From assembly GCA_946408075.1 (NCBI GenBank), contig CAMJQQ010000001.1, positions 62,001 to 126,000 of the forward strand: 64,000 nucleotides of DNA, given 5' to 3'. The notes under the pieces were generated by a model. It made no database searches. It was not told where the DNA came from and worked only from the letters and a program-made list of their open reading frames with translations. This document shows positions 52,845 through 61,924 of the stretch, one piece after another. This DNA comes from an uncultured Candidatus Saccharibacteria bacterium (GTDB lineage Bacteria > Patescibacteriota > Saccharimonadia > Saccharimonadales > Saccharimonadaceae). The stretch's first letter is position 1, and the number at the start of each line of letters is the position of its first letter. The position numbers and the translations under genes are program-made.

Positions 52845-53657
52845 ATGAAAAGTTTATTGATTGATCCGCAGGAGCTCGCGAAACGTACGAAAGAGAGTGC
52901 TCGCACGGTATCGCTGCGCATAAAAGAGAAGACCTGGCTTGGCTTCGAGCAGCTGGCCAAAGAGAACAACACTACGGCGAATGCGCTCATCAGTGAATTA
53001 GCCGACTATTACATCGAAAGCCTAAACGGCAGTAGTCTTAATTTGTCCGACAGGGACGTTATTATGAATAAATTCAAGACCTTCCTTGAAAAAGAAGTGC
53101 GCAAGATGTGCCGCTGGAGTATTAACGATGTCGTGATGGACCTGGATACTAATTGCCTTTTCATGCTAGACAGAGATCACCAATCGCCATTCTATGCCTT
53201 TGTGGATATGTATATGCAATCACATGCAACCGTCGACATTGATCTCGACTATCTTAATCAGTCTAGTATTCCGGTGGAGCTTGTTAATAAAGCAACCGGC
53301 GAAGACTTTGTTGTTTATCCGTCAAAGCAAGAACGGGCGGAGTATTATGCGGGAGCCTATAATCCGGCCGATGGCTTTTCGAACGTGCTATATGTGCCTG
53401 TCAAAAAAGCCCCAGATGTCATTAGGCTATTTAAGGCAATCGATGAATATGCAGAAAAGAACGACGTTACTGTTGAGTATGACGGCGATCTTATGGAGAA
53501 GATTTTGATCGTAATCAATAAGTATGATTATAAGTGCGCTGAGACGACTAGTGAGCGCGAATATCGCGACATCAAGTACGACGAAAACGAAAGGCGCGCA
53601 ATGCTCAACGAGATAATGCCGCTCATTCTCAACGCTACGTCGGTAGGCGAGGAGTAA
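52845..53657 (+). CDS. Protein with N-terminal ribbon-helix-helix-like DNA-binding domain
   Basis: This protein has 270 residues. Residues 18-58 (TVSLRIKEKTWLGFEQLA, then NTTANALISELADYYIES) fit a ribbon-helix-helix domain: one beta strand, then two helices. The rest (about 70-270) is an alpha/beta region with no family I recognise, containing DVVMDLDTNCLFMLDRD. Most RHH antitoxins are under 100 residues, so this one carries a large added domain. It starts a three-gene operon with spacings of 1-4 nt. The product may repress its own promoter, and the operon may be a toxin-antitoxin or phage-derived control unit. Both ideas are inference. Confidence 0.72.
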   Translation: MKSLLIDPQELAKRTKESARTVSLRIKEKTWLGFEQLAKENNTTANALISELADYYIESLNGSSLNLSDRDVIMNKFKTFLEKEVRKMCRWSINDVVMDLDTNCLFMLDRDHQSPFYAFVDMYMQSHATVDIDLDYLNQSSIPVELVNKATGEDFVVYPSKQERAEYYAGAYNPADGFSNVLYVPVKKAPDVIRLFKAIDEYAEKNDVTVEYDGDLMEKILIVINKYDYKCAETTSEREYRDIKYDENERRAMLNEIMPLILNATSVGEE

Positions 53658-53661
53658 TTAT

Positions 53662-53931
53662 ATGACTACCTATATAACTCGACATTGCAAAGAGCGTTTC
53701 TCGAAACGCATCGCGAAGACCAATAGGATGCCTATGTTTATTAGCGCTGCTAATCGCGATGGTATTCTTACGCAAGACCTTAAGTGCGGCGAGTTACGTA
53801 GGATTTTGTCCAAAAAAGAAGAAGCATATGGCAGAATAGCTAAAGTCTACAAAAACTGCGTATACTGGTTCGCCGATGGAGCTGCCGTGACGGTTTATCC
53901 TCTAGCGCAAAAATATCACGGGAGGATTTAA
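53662..53931 (+). CDS. Small phage-associated-type protein (DUF4258-like)
   Basis: This 89-residue protein has GAGGAG before the ATG, 4 nt after the upstream gene. It opens with TTYITRHCKERFSKRI, a HxxERxxxR start like DUF4258 and a group of small proteins frequent in Firmicute phages (recalled, not searched). It continues with LRRILSKKEEAYGRI and ends in short strands (NCVYWFADGAAVTVYPL). The compact alpha-beta layout resembles RelE-like folds. It could be the toxin partner of the RHH protein upstream; no active site can be assigned by eye. Confidence 0.65.
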   Translation: MTTYITRHCKERFSKRIAKTNRMPMFISAANRDGILTQDLKCGELRRILSKKEEAYGRIAKVYKNCVYWFADGAAVTVYPLAQKYHGRI

Positions 53932-53932
53932 A

Positions 53933-54253
53933 ATGTTTGGCGTAGATAAAATACCGAACGGCTATCTGAAGTATTACATTACCTCGACAGGAAAAATCTG
54001 GGGAATTCAGAACGAGGAATGCCTAGATGGCGACGCACAGAAGCGCAGGGAAATGCTTGGCAACTCTTTCAATACTCCGGAGGAAGCTGCGCTGGCTAAG
54101 GTTAAGCAAGAGGCAACGACTCGTCTTGCGCCGTATGCTAGAAAGGAATTGCGAATCGAAGACGGCGATCTTACTATTGTGACTAAGTATCATCTAGGCC
54201 CCAAAGAACGCGAACTATTAGAGGGCGACGTTATCCTCTTGGCGAACACCTAA
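53933..54253 (+). CDS. Small protein of unknown function, third gene of RHH operon
   Basis: This 106-residue protein has GGGAGG before its ATG and a 1-nt gap from the previous gene. It is soluble. It begins with strands (NGYLKYYITSTGKIWGI), has a helical middle rich in Ala/Lys/Glu (PEEAALAKVKQEATT) and ends KYHLGPKERELLEGDVILLANT. I do not recognise the family. A terminator follows directly, so the three genes form a closed unit. Confidence 0.65.
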   Translation: MFGVDKIPNGYLKYYITSTGKIWGIQNEECLDGDAQKRREMLGNSFNTPEEAALAKVKQEATTRLAPYARKELRIEDGDLTIVTKYHLGPKERELLEGDVILLANT

Positions 54254-54286
54254 AAATAAAGCCCCGCAGTTGGAGCTTTATTTTTA
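54252..54286. terminator. Bidirectional terminator
   Basis: AAATAAAGC and GCTTTATTT form a stem around an 11-nt loop, with A and T tracts on the two sides. It separates convergent operons. Confidence 0.8.
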
Positions 54287-54297
54287 TGGGCGCCATT

Positions 54298-57200
54298 CTA
54301 TAGAAGTGATTTTAGCGCGCCCAGAATCTTGTTCGAACTTTTTGGCGCTGCTTTATTCTTGATGATAAACCTATCCAAAATCGCCAACAACGGCGGCAAA
54401 AGTACCAAGATAATAATCGTCGCGCAGAAAGTACCGAGCGAAATCGATTGACAAATCTTGCCCGCAATCGCTGATGCAAAGTTGCCGACAATTGCTGTCA
54501 CGATCACGAGGATCGAGGCCGACGTCAGAATTGCGCTAATCGATTTGTTGTAAGTATTAATCAGCGCCTCCTTAATACTCATCTTGAAGTAGCTGCGGTT
54601 TTCGACATAATACGATGTAAACAAAATCGCATAATCAATCGTCGCGCCCATCAAAATCGCCTGCACAATAATCAGCGCAATAAAGTAAATGCTCAAGCCT
54701 GTCAGCGACATGTAGGACATTACGATATAAACCGCGCACTGAATCACGAGCACCAAGAGCAACGACACGAGGAATGATTTAAAGGTCCAAATCACCACCG
54801 CGAAAATCGACAACATCGTCAAAACCGTGATGAAGTTCATCTCGTCGCTAAAAGTTTGCGACATTTCGTAAGCCATCGCGGAATCGCCCACGAGGAAGTA
54901 ATCAATCTTATTCCTCGGCCCCAACTCGTCCTTGATACCTTTAATAAAGCCAAAAGTCTGCTCGCCTTCCGCCGGCAAATGCGACTCAATCAACGCGCGA
55001 TAATGTTTTGGCCCGACCAGCAGGCGCTTCGCATCATCAATCGTTTTGCGCCCGTCAGCAATTTTCTGCCTCGTCTCGCCATCAATGCGCGCCGCGAATC
55101 GCGAATCGTTCACGACCTCATCGGACAAGAATGTAATCAGCTTTTCGAGCGTCAGTGTCCAATTCTCATCATAGTCATAAAGCGAACCATGATAGAGGTA
55201 GGCGAGGAATAACATATTCTTATCGAGGTCGCCCGCGAGCGGCAACAAGGCATCGTAAAGTGCAGCGTAATTATATGGAATTCGCATATCTGCCGCATGC
55301 ATCAGTGAATAAATCGTGCGCAGCTGCGTTTGCTCGTGCTCGCCAATTCGCTCGGCATATTCCGGATTTGGCAAAATCTTGTTTACGATGAAGTTAATGA
55401 CAGACCAAAGCGACAGCTGCGGATCATCCTCGATGTAGCGGTAATCATAAAGTGCATAAACAAGGCGAAGCTTCTTTGCGTCCAAGCTGAAAGCCTGCGC
55501 CAATTCACTCGACGAATAGCTCGTGTTCTGATTATTCATGATATACTGCGCCAATTTCAACTTCGCAATCGTATCGGCGTTTAGCGCGCCCTTCAAGCGT
55601 TCGTCGTTCGCATGTTCTAGCAAGAAGTTAACAAGCACACGCGGCGAAAGCGTAATCACGGTTGTCTTCGCCTGATAGAGTTTATAAAGGTTCTTCAACT
55701 GCGCCAGCTTTTCATTGAGATTAATCTTCTCGCGCGCTTTGGTAATGGTGCCTTTAATTTGGTCACGATAGTCCAAAATCTCAGCTTTCGTCTCCTCGTC
55801 GAAATGCTCGAAGAGTTCCGGATAATTCGTTTCGAGATTGTCTAGCCAAGCGGTCGCTCCGTCAAACGCGCCATTAATTTTATCGCCAGCGCCCTCAATC
55901 TCGCTGTAACTATATTCGCGATTGACGGCATATTCGGCCGCGTTCAGCTTTTCAGTAAGCTCTGCACGTAAAGCCTCGAGCTTTGGCTTAACTACGGCCT
56001 GCGACTCTTCTGGCAACTCAGTCATCTTACCATCGAGATAGGCATTCAGCTCGTCATAGTGGCTCAAAATCGTATTTTTAGTTTCAGCAATCGCTGCCTT
56101 CGCATTGGCGACTTTTGCGCGCAACTCCGCCGCATCGTCCTGTGAAATCTTTAACTCGCTCAGCGCGGTCTCGTCACTCAATGCGAAATTAATCAGTTGC
56201 TCAGCCGAAGCACTTTTGCTTGGCGTGTCGGTTGTGCTGTAATTGTAATAAACCAGAATTTGTCTAACCGCATCTTCGGAAATCCCAAACAGCTGCGCCA
56301 GCTCCGCCGCCGTCATATTACGGTCGGTCACCGCCGGGTCGCAAAATACGCGCAACTTCTCGAGCTCGCTTTTCTGTTGCGCTGTAATCATCGCAGAATA
56401 GCGTGGCGAGCTGATAATCTCATTCGAAACAAAACTTACAAATCGCGACAAAGTCAGCTTCGCCGAAACGCCATTCTCGGCCAAGTACAACACGTAAACA
56501 TCGTCCAACTCGCTCGCATCGACGCCAAGAATCTGCGCAATCTCTGCCTTCGAGCGCGGGCGCCTCACCTTCTCGCCATTCGTGAAATTCGAAAGACGAT
56601 CGATGTCGCTCTTCATCCCGTCAGAAATCTCGTTCGACAATTTTTCGTTCGTAAAGACGTCGCGCTGCAAGAAAGTCACAAAATCATCAAGCGTCACTGT
56701 ATGCGCCTCGGCGTCGCGGAAATAATGATAATAAATCGCCTTCAGCAAATAATCTTCCGTATCAATCTTGTTGTCGCTCAAACTGTTAACCTTCGGCACG
56801 ACTTCGTTATATTTCTCTGGCTCATTGATTGTATTACCATAGCACAGCACGCGCGTCGTCTCTTCTTTTGCGTCGAGCTGCTTGCAAAGCTCGGTCACTT
56901 TTTCGTCCATCTCGCCGTCATAAACTAGCGCAATCTGATTGTTCTCTTCGAAAACGTCCTTAATCTTGTTATTGTCCGACGCCGTAAATTGAATCTCCGT
57001 ATTGCCTTTCAAAATGAACGCCGCCACGAAAATAATTAGGAAGGCCGGCACGGCGAGCTTGCGAAGGCTATGCGCAATAATCGCCAGCCAGTCCATCTTG
57101 AGCTTCAGAGTTTTCTTCTGTGTTTTTGTAATTGCCTTGTCAAAAATCAGCAGGAGCGCCGGTAGGGAAGTAAAAATCGAAACGAGGCTCAAAACCACAC

Positions 57201-58074
57201 CCTTACTCAAGACGAGTCCCATATCGCGACCAATCGTAAAGCTCATGAAAATCAGCACGATCAAACCGACCACGGTTGTCAGTGAGCTAGACGAAATCGC
57301 ACCGAAAGAGTAGCGCATTGCGCGTCGCATCGCTGTCTGTTTGTCAGGGCAATTATCCTTTATGCGCTCCTGGCGATAGCGCGTCGACAGCATAATCGCG
57401 TAGTCCATTGACAGTGCCATCTGCAAAATCGCGCAAATCGAATCCGTAATATGCGACACGCTTGAGAACATGATGTTCGTGCCCTTGTTTACAATCACCG
57501 CGAGCAAAATCACAAACAAGAACAAGAACGGTTCGATCCAAGATTTGCTCATCAAGAGCAGTACGGCCATCGCGCAAGCTACGGCGAGTAGCGAAACGCG
57601 CAATTGTAAAACTGCGCCGTTGTATTCGCGCACCTGGCCTGCCTCCGCGATTTTATAGAGCTTGCTGTATTTGTCGTGAATTGTATGGTATGCCTGATTG
57701 GCAATCTCTGAATCCGCCGGTGCATCGACGTTAATAATGTAGCGCGTATATTCGTTGCGATTATATTTATCACCCTCGCCATATTCGACCGAGCCAACAC
57801 CTTCGACCGTCTCGATATCTTCCTTAATCTTATACTTTTCGTCTTCTGGCACATCCGTCAGCATCATCTCGTAGCTACTAGTCTGGTCATAATCAAACTC
57901 GTGATTCATAATGTCGAGCGCCATAGAGGTCTCGGAATCGACCGGCATATACGAATAGATATTTTTATTGATATTTACCTTGGTCGAAAGTAGTGCGCAA
58001 ATTCCGGTCAACACCAAAAACACTGCGAAAATCGCATAGCAGTGATCGGCGATGAAATCCGTTATTTTTCGCAT
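54298..58074 (-). CDS. MMPL/RND-superfamily transporter with large repeat-containing outer domain
   Basis: This protein has 1258 residues. I chose the ATG closest to a TATAAT box (9 nt); 14 upstream codons overlap the promoter. The first half has a span at about 10-30, an outer domain with YDQTSSYEMMLTDVPEDEKY, then five spans including DYAIMLSTRYRQER. The second half mirrors this near the C-terminus, with GATIDYAILFTSYYVE. Between them lies an outer domain of about 650 residues. It contains four to five degenerate copies of a helical unit (LxxFVxFLxxxV, then ELAQxFGxxxxxxxxVYxLY). Such proteins export lipids, drugs or surface molecules by proton motive force. The adjacent divergent TetR gene suggests regulated efflux. 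Confidence 0.85.
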   Translation of the reverse strand: MRKITDFIADHCYAIFAVFLVLTGICALLSTKVNINKNIYSYMPVDSETSMALDIMNHEFDYDQTSSYEMMLTDVPEDEKYKIKEDIETVEGVGSVEYGEGDKYNRNEYTRYIINVDAPADSEIANQAYHTIHDKYSKLYKIAEAGQVREYNGAVLQLRVSLLAVACAMAVLLLMSKSWIEPFLFLFVILLAVIVNKGTNIMFSSVSHITDSICAILQMALSMDYAIMLSTRYRQERIKDNCPDKQTAMRRAMRYSFGAISSSSLTTVVGLIVLIFMSFTIGRDMGLVLSKGVVLSLVSIFTSLPALLLIFDKAITKTQKKTLKLKMDWLAIIAHSLRKLAVPAFLIIFVAAFILKGNTEIQFTASDNNKIKDVFEENNQIALVYDGEMDEKVTELCKQLDAKEETTRVLCYGNTINEPEKYNEVVPKVNSLSDNKIDTEDYLLKAIYYHYFRDAEAHTVTLDDFVTFLQRDVFTNEKLSNEISDGMKSDIDRLSNFTNGEKVRRPRSKAEIAQILGVDASELDDVYVLYLAENGVSAKLTLSRFVSFVSNEIISSPRYSAMITAQQKSELEKLRVFCDPAVTDRNMTAAELAQLFGISEDAVRQILVYYNYSTTDTPSKSASAEQLINFALSDETALSELKISQDDAAELRAKVANAKAAIAETKNTILSHYDELNAYLDGKMTELPEESQAVVKPKLEALRAELTEKLNAAEYAVNREYSYSEIEGAGDKINGAFDGATAWLDNLETNYPELFEHFDEETKAEILDYRDQIKGTITKAREKINLNEKLAQLKNLYKLYQAKTTVITLSPRVLVNFLLEHANDERLKGALNADTIAKLKLAQYIMNNQNTSYSSSELAQAFSLDAKKLRLVYALYDYRYIEDDPQLSLWSVINFIVNKILPNPEYAERIGEHEQTQLRTIYSLMHAADMRIPYNYAALYDALLPLAGDLDKNMLFLAYLYHGSLYDYDENWTLTLEKLITFLSDEVVNDSRFAARIDGETRQKIADGRKTIDDAKRLLVGPKHYRALIESHLPAEGEQTFGFIKGIKDELGPRNKIDYFLVGDSAMAYEMSQTFSDEMNFITVLTMLSIFAVVIWTFKSFLVSLLLVLVIQCAVYIVMSYMSLTGLSIYFIALIIVQAILMGATIDYAILFTSYYVENRSYFKMSIKEALINTYNKSISAILTSASILVIVTAIVGNFASAIAGKICQSISLGTFCATIIILVLLPPLLAILDRFIIKNKAAPKSSNKILGALKSLL

Positions 58075-58143
58075 GATTAACAGATTATAATTACTATCGC
58101 GTGGAATATAAAGCACAAAGATTTTAGACTCTGTTCAATTTTA

Positions 58144-58181
58144 GACAAATTATTGACAAATTGTACAAAAAGTGCTATAAT
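58144..58181 (+). promoter_or_regulatory. tetR promoter with operator-like repeats
   Basis: TTGACA (58153-58158) and TATAAT (58176-58181) are both perfect, with a 17-bp spacer. GACAAATT occurs at 58144 and 58155, 11 bp apart, and ACAA-A-TTGT spans the -35. The divergent -10 of the MMPL gene is at 58084-58089. A shared TetR operator is likely. Confidence 0.7.
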
Positions 58182-58187
58182 CAAAGA

Positions 58188-58757
58188 ATGACTAAGTCGT
58201 CTTATCGCCGCGCTACGGACAGGAGCCGCCATCGCATCCAAAAAGCTTTTGCTGAGCTACTTTCTGAGTATGGCTCCGTCAAAAATATCACCGTTACGAA
58301 CCTTGCTGAACGGGCAGACATTACGCGCGGCACTTTTTATAACTATTACAATAATATCTACGAGGTTGGCGCCGAGCTGCAAGGCGAAATCGAGTCGCGG
58401 CTATTCTATAGCTATGATAAGCTAACGGATTTTGTCTCCATCGAAAAATACATCGACGACGTTTTTGATTTCTTGGGTGCGCAGGAGCAAATATATCGCG
58501 AGCTCCTTACCAGTAACGACGCGCGCGGCTTTCTCAATAAGCTCGAAAACGAGTTTAGCGCCCGCGTGCTCACTGTCATGCGCCTCAACAAAATCGAGAG
58601 TAAAGAAGCCAGGCTTGAACTCCTCTTTCTCGCGAACGGCACGATGGCGGTCTTGCGCAAATACTTCACGGGCGAAACTGAACTCACGCTCGATCAAATC
58701 AAAGACTATCTTAAATCGAAACTTTGCTGGCTCTTCGACCGCTACAAAACTCACTAA
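58188..58757 (+). CDS. TetR-family transcriptional regulator
   Basis: This protein has 189 residues. The ATG lies 6 nt after a perfect -10 box, so I chose it over an upstream in-frame start that would read through the promoter. The N-terminal HTH is typical of TetR: RHRIQKAFAELLSEYG, then ITVTNLAERADITRGTFYNYY (key residues IT-R-TFY-Y at about 45-53). The C-terminal ligand domain is helical and unassigned. It is divergent from the MMPL transporter and convergent with the FtsX-type exporter operon. It probably represses its own gene and the MMPL gene and is released by an inducer. The ligand is unknown. Confidence 0.88.
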   Translation: MTKSSYRRATDRSRHRIQKAFAELLSEYGSVKNITVTNLAERADITRGTFYNYYNNIYEVGAELQGEIESRLFYSYDKLTDFVSIEKYIDDVFDFLGAQEQIYRELLTSNDARGFLNKLENEFSARVLTVMRLNKIESKEARLELLFLANGTMAVLRKYFTGETELTLDQIKDYLKSKLCWLFDRYKTH

Positions 58758-58785
58758 AAAGCCACCCCTTGCGAGGTGGCCTTGT
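58758..58785. terminator. Bidirectional terminator
   Basis: GCCACC and GGTGGC form a stem around CCTTGCGA, with A5 before and CTTGTTT after. It lies between the convergent tetR and permease genes. Confidence 0.75.
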
Positions 58786-61077
58786 TTATTCGTTGGCTTT
58801 TAGACTCTTGACCATATCGATTTTTGCCACGCGCCGCGTTAGCCATGCTGAAACGACTAGGCTCACGAAGAAGGTGCCAATCGTCGACAGTAAACAAGTC
58901 AACAATGTGATAGTAATACTAAAATCGTACGACTCTTCGATCGCTTCGCGGAAAATGTAGTCCACGATTCCGTAGCCGGCCGGCAGACCAACGATAATCG
59001 CCGCGGTCGCAATCCAAAGATTTTGCTGAATGAAAATTCGTCCAATTTTCTGATCCGAGAAACCTAAAACCTTCAAGGTAGAGAACTGATAATCTTTCTC
59101 GGCGAAACTCAGCACGCCCATATTATAAATAATGATTGCGCCGAGCAGGGCCGCAAAAACAATTAGCATTACGACCATTGTCATCATTGTGTCGAGCATC
59201 TGCTCCATGCCTTCGCGAATTGAATCGATTTCTTGTACGCTATCGACGCCTTCCGGAGTGCCCTCAATTTCATGATCGACATAGATGGCGTCCGGCATAT
59301 ACTCAAAGCCTAGCGACTCATACATCTTGCGCGTCATCGTCAATGCCTGATTTTGCGGATCGCGATTCAGACCAATAATTTTCGTGCGATAGTAAGTCGA
59401 ATCGCCGAAAATATGCCATTCAATTTCATCGCCCACGGCATAGCCTTCAAGCTCGGCAAATTTCTGCGTCACATATACGCCATCGTCTGCCAGCTCCATC
59501 TTTTGCCACTTTTTGTCCATCGTGCGCACAGAATCGCCCGCATCAGTCACGAAAATCGACTTTACGAGCAGCTCGTCATCCTTTTTAACTTCGATGCCAA
59601 GTGTCTTGGAGCTATCGTGCGAGTAGTCCGCGTAGAGCTTTTCGATTTGTTCGCTCGTCGCCTCTTCCGAGATATTCAAACGATTCTTATAGTTATTGAT
59701 CTCGCTCAACTCCAAGTCAATGTAGCCATTCACGGTGTCGAGAATACCAAAGCCGCAAACAAGCAGTACCATACAACCAACTACGCCAAACACGCCAGTA
59801 ATAGTGCGCGCCTTATTGCGCAAAATGTCGCGAATGTTCCAACGCGCCGAGAACGACAGCTTCCTAAAGAGTCCCGAGGTCGTAAAGCGCAGGCTGCGAC
59901 TCTTAACCTTTGGTCGCTCCACGCGCAAAATCTCTGCGGCTGGTTGGCGTACGTAACCGCGCACGACCAGATAACAGGTCAAGCAAGTTGCCGCAATCGT
60001 CAGCACACCCATCACCCACACGCTCGCATCAATTCCCGTATGGATATTTGCGACTTCGAAGAAAACCGTCTCCATGTCGATAAAAACCTTGCCAAAGAAC
60101 GCAATGCCGAGCGCTAGACCTAACGCAACGCCGATTAATGACAAGAATAGGGCATAGGAAATGTAGTGCCAAGCAATGCGCGCGTCGCTAAAACCGAGCG
60201 CCTTCATGACGCCGATTTGCGTACGGTCCTTGCGCACGATGCGCGCCATAGTAGTCACCGTGCAGAGCAGCGCAATCGCAATGAAGAGTCCCGAGAAAAT
60301 TCCGACGTAGGTTTTCCCCTCATCGATTTCGCCTTGGTAACTCGCCGCCGAGTATTGATCTTTTGTGAATACCACTGAAACTACGCCGTCGACCGTATCT
60401 GTAATCGCTGTTTTTATGGCGTTCCGATTCGCCTCATCGTCGACGTCGACCATGATACTCGAATAAAAGCGCATTGTTTCTGGCAACTCGTTTTGGCTCA
60501 GATAAGCGTAGCCGTATTTATCGTGTGCCGGGAAAATCTCCGTTTCGTCTTTGACGTAGGCGACGTGGTCTGGTGTATAAATCAGGCCGACGACCTTCTT
60601 CGAAAAAGCCATTCCGTTGGCGTCCAATTCAATCGTGTCGCCAAGCGCGATCTTATTCTCGCGCGCAAAGTATTCGTCCAGCCAAATTCCATCCTTCTCG
60701 ACATCGAAATTCTCGCCTTCGACCACGTGCATGCGCGAAATCTCATTCGTCTTGATAAAATTCAATTGCAAATCACGCTCGCTCAGACTCGTAACGCTGG
60801 CCATCGTGCTCAGCTTTCCTTCGGCGCGATTGACATGCTCAATTTTCTCGATTTTGTCCACGGTTGCGTCGCTCATCTTGCCGAAAGCGTCCAAATCTTG
60901 CAAATTATTCGTGGCGTAATATTCGTCGCCAGAAACTTGCATACCAATCATGTAAGATTTAATGCCAGAGAAAACTAGTGTGCCGACTAACAACATTAGC
61001 AAAATCGTAATAAACTGCGAAAAATTCTTACGCACGTCGCGTAGCATTTTTCGGCGCAACATATTTCGCCCCGCCAT
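58786..61077 (-). CDS. FtsX-type ABC permease
   Basis: This 763-residue protein works with the ATPase encoded upstream, whose stop shares TAATG with this start. It has an N-terminal span (about 20-44), an outer domain, then a three-span FtsX block containing RKDRTQIGVMKALGFSDARI. A central span near 425 follows, then a second outer domain and a second FtsX block with AEKDYQFSTLKVLGFSDQKI. This is the full MacB/YtrF-like duplicated layout. Compared with the permease at 39315 it lacks the acidic insertion. The substrate is unknown. It lies beside a TetR/MMPL pair, so it may belong to an efflux region. Confidence 0.86.
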   Translation of the reverse strand: MAGRNMLRRKMLRDVRKNFSQFITILLMLLVGTLVFSGIKSYMIGMQVSGDEYYATNNLQDLDAFGKMSDATVDKIEKIEHVNRAEGKLSTMASVTSLSERDLQLNFIKTNEISRMHVVEGENFDVEKDGIWLDEYFARENKIALGDTIELDANGMAFSKKVVGLIYTPDHVAYVKDETEIFPAHDKYGYAYLSQNELPETMRFYSSIMVDVDDEANRNAIKTAITDTVDGVVSVVFTKDQYSAASYQGEIDEGKTYVGIFSGLFIAIALLCTVTTMARIVRKDRTQIGVMKALGFSDARIAWHYISYALFLSLIGVALGLALGIAFFGKVFIDMETVFFEVANIHTGIDASVWVMGVLTIAATCLTCYLVVRGYVRQPAAEILRVERPKVKSRSLRFTTSGLFRKLSFSARWNIRDILRNKARTITGVFGVVGCMVLLVCGFGILDTVNGYIDLELSEINNYKNRLNISEEATSEQIEKLYADYSHDSSKTLGIEVKKDDELLVKSIFVTDAGDSVRTMDKKWQKMELADDGVYVTQKFAELEGYAVGDEIEWHIFGDSTYYRTKIIGLNRDPQNQALTMTRKMYESLGFEYMPDAIYVDHEIEGTPEGVDSVQEIDSIREGMEQMLDTMMTMVVMLIVFAALLGAIIIYNMGVLSFAEKDYQFSTLKVLGFSDQKIGRIFIQQNLWIATAAIIVGLPAGYGIVDYIFREAIEESYDFSITITLLTCLLSTIGTFFVSLVVSAWLTRRVAKIDMVKSLKANE

Positions 61078-61781
61078 TACCAGCTCACTTCGTCGATCGC
61101 TTTAGGCTTTTTGTTAACAATATCGCGCTCGATTTGCCCGTTCTTCAGGTAAATTACGCGGTCGGCAATTTCTGCGATTTGCGCGTTGTGTGTCACGACG
61201 ATTACGGTCGTATTCTCATCGGCCTGCTGACGCAACAGCTTCAAAACTTCCACGCCGGTTTTCGAATCGAGAGCACCAGTCGGCTCGTCGCAGAGCAGAA
61301 GTGCCGGATTTTTCATGACGGCGCGCGCAATTGAAACACGCTGCTGTTCGCCACCCGAAAGTTCGTTTGGAAATTTGCGCGCATGTTTTGCTAGGCCGAC
61401 GCTTTTAAGAACCGCGCTTGCATCCTTGTCGGTCTCCGAAACATCTTCGACGAGTCTTACGTTTTCTTCGACAGTCAAAGTCGGCATGATGTTGTAAAAC
61501 TGGAAGATGAAGCCAACCTTGTTTGCGCGATAATTCGTTAGCTGCTTGGCGGAGTATTTTGAAATCTCGTGTCCATCCACGAAGACTTCGCCACTCGTTG
61601 GCGAATCCATGCCGCCCAAAATATTTAGCAAGGTCGATTTGCCGGCGCCAGACGGCCCCAGAATCACGACAAACTCACCACGGTTAATGTTGATATTTAC
61701 TTTATTGAGAGCTTTGTATTCTTGCTCGCCAATCAGATATTCGCGGCTTACATTTTTAAGCTCCACAAAATTATTACTCAT
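61077..61781 (-). CDS. LolD/MacB-type ABC transporter ATPase
   Basis: This 234-residue protein has Walker [10 protein letters not shown] (about 40-48) and a Q-loop at FQFYNIMP. The signature is LSGGEQQR and Walker B is [14 protein letters not shown], followed by [11 protein letters not shown]. All are standard for exporter ATPases partnered with FtsX-type permeases. The ATG is preceded by AAGGA, and a promoter lies about 105 nt upstream, giving a leader of about 95 nt. The permease gene follows with a TAATG overlap. Functionally it parallels the ATPase at 38489 but lacks the Ser/Glu-rich tail. Confidence 0.9.
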   Translation of the reverse strand: MSNNFVELKNVSREYLIGEQEYKALNKVNININRGEFVVILGPSGAGKSTLLNILGGMDSPTSGEVFVDGHEISKYSAKQLTNYRANKVGFIFQFYNIMPTLTVEENVRLVEDVSETDKDASAVLKSVGLAKHARKFPNELSGGEQQRVSIARAVMKNPALLLCDEPTGALDSKTGVEVLKLLRQQADENTTVIVVTHNAQIAEIADRVIYLKNGQIERDIVNKKPKAIDEVSW

Positions 61782-61885
61782 AATTTTTTCCTTAGAGTTT
61801 TAAAATATAAAATTTAAGCCTTGTTACTAAAACAGCATCACGCTAAGGACAGGTTTGGTTGGTGCTGTGTCATTTTGACGAAATT

Positions 61886-61914
61886 ATTATAAACCGCGCG
61901 CGGGCAAGAATCAA
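61886..61914 (-). promoter_or_regulatory. Promoter of the second ABC exporter operon
   Basis: TTGATT and TATAAT on the minus strand are separated by 17 bp. The leader contains an ACAGCA/TGCTGT inverted repeat (61832-61837 and 61863-61868), followed by TTTT. Confidence 0.65.
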
Positions 61915-61924
61915 CCTTCGTCGA

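Noticed and set aside
48623-54253. Prophage suggested by a lysozyme domain and a phage-like small protein
   Set aside because: There are no capsid, portal, terminase, tail or integrase genes; the lysozyme is a lipoprotein and the genes are separated by housekeeping genes.
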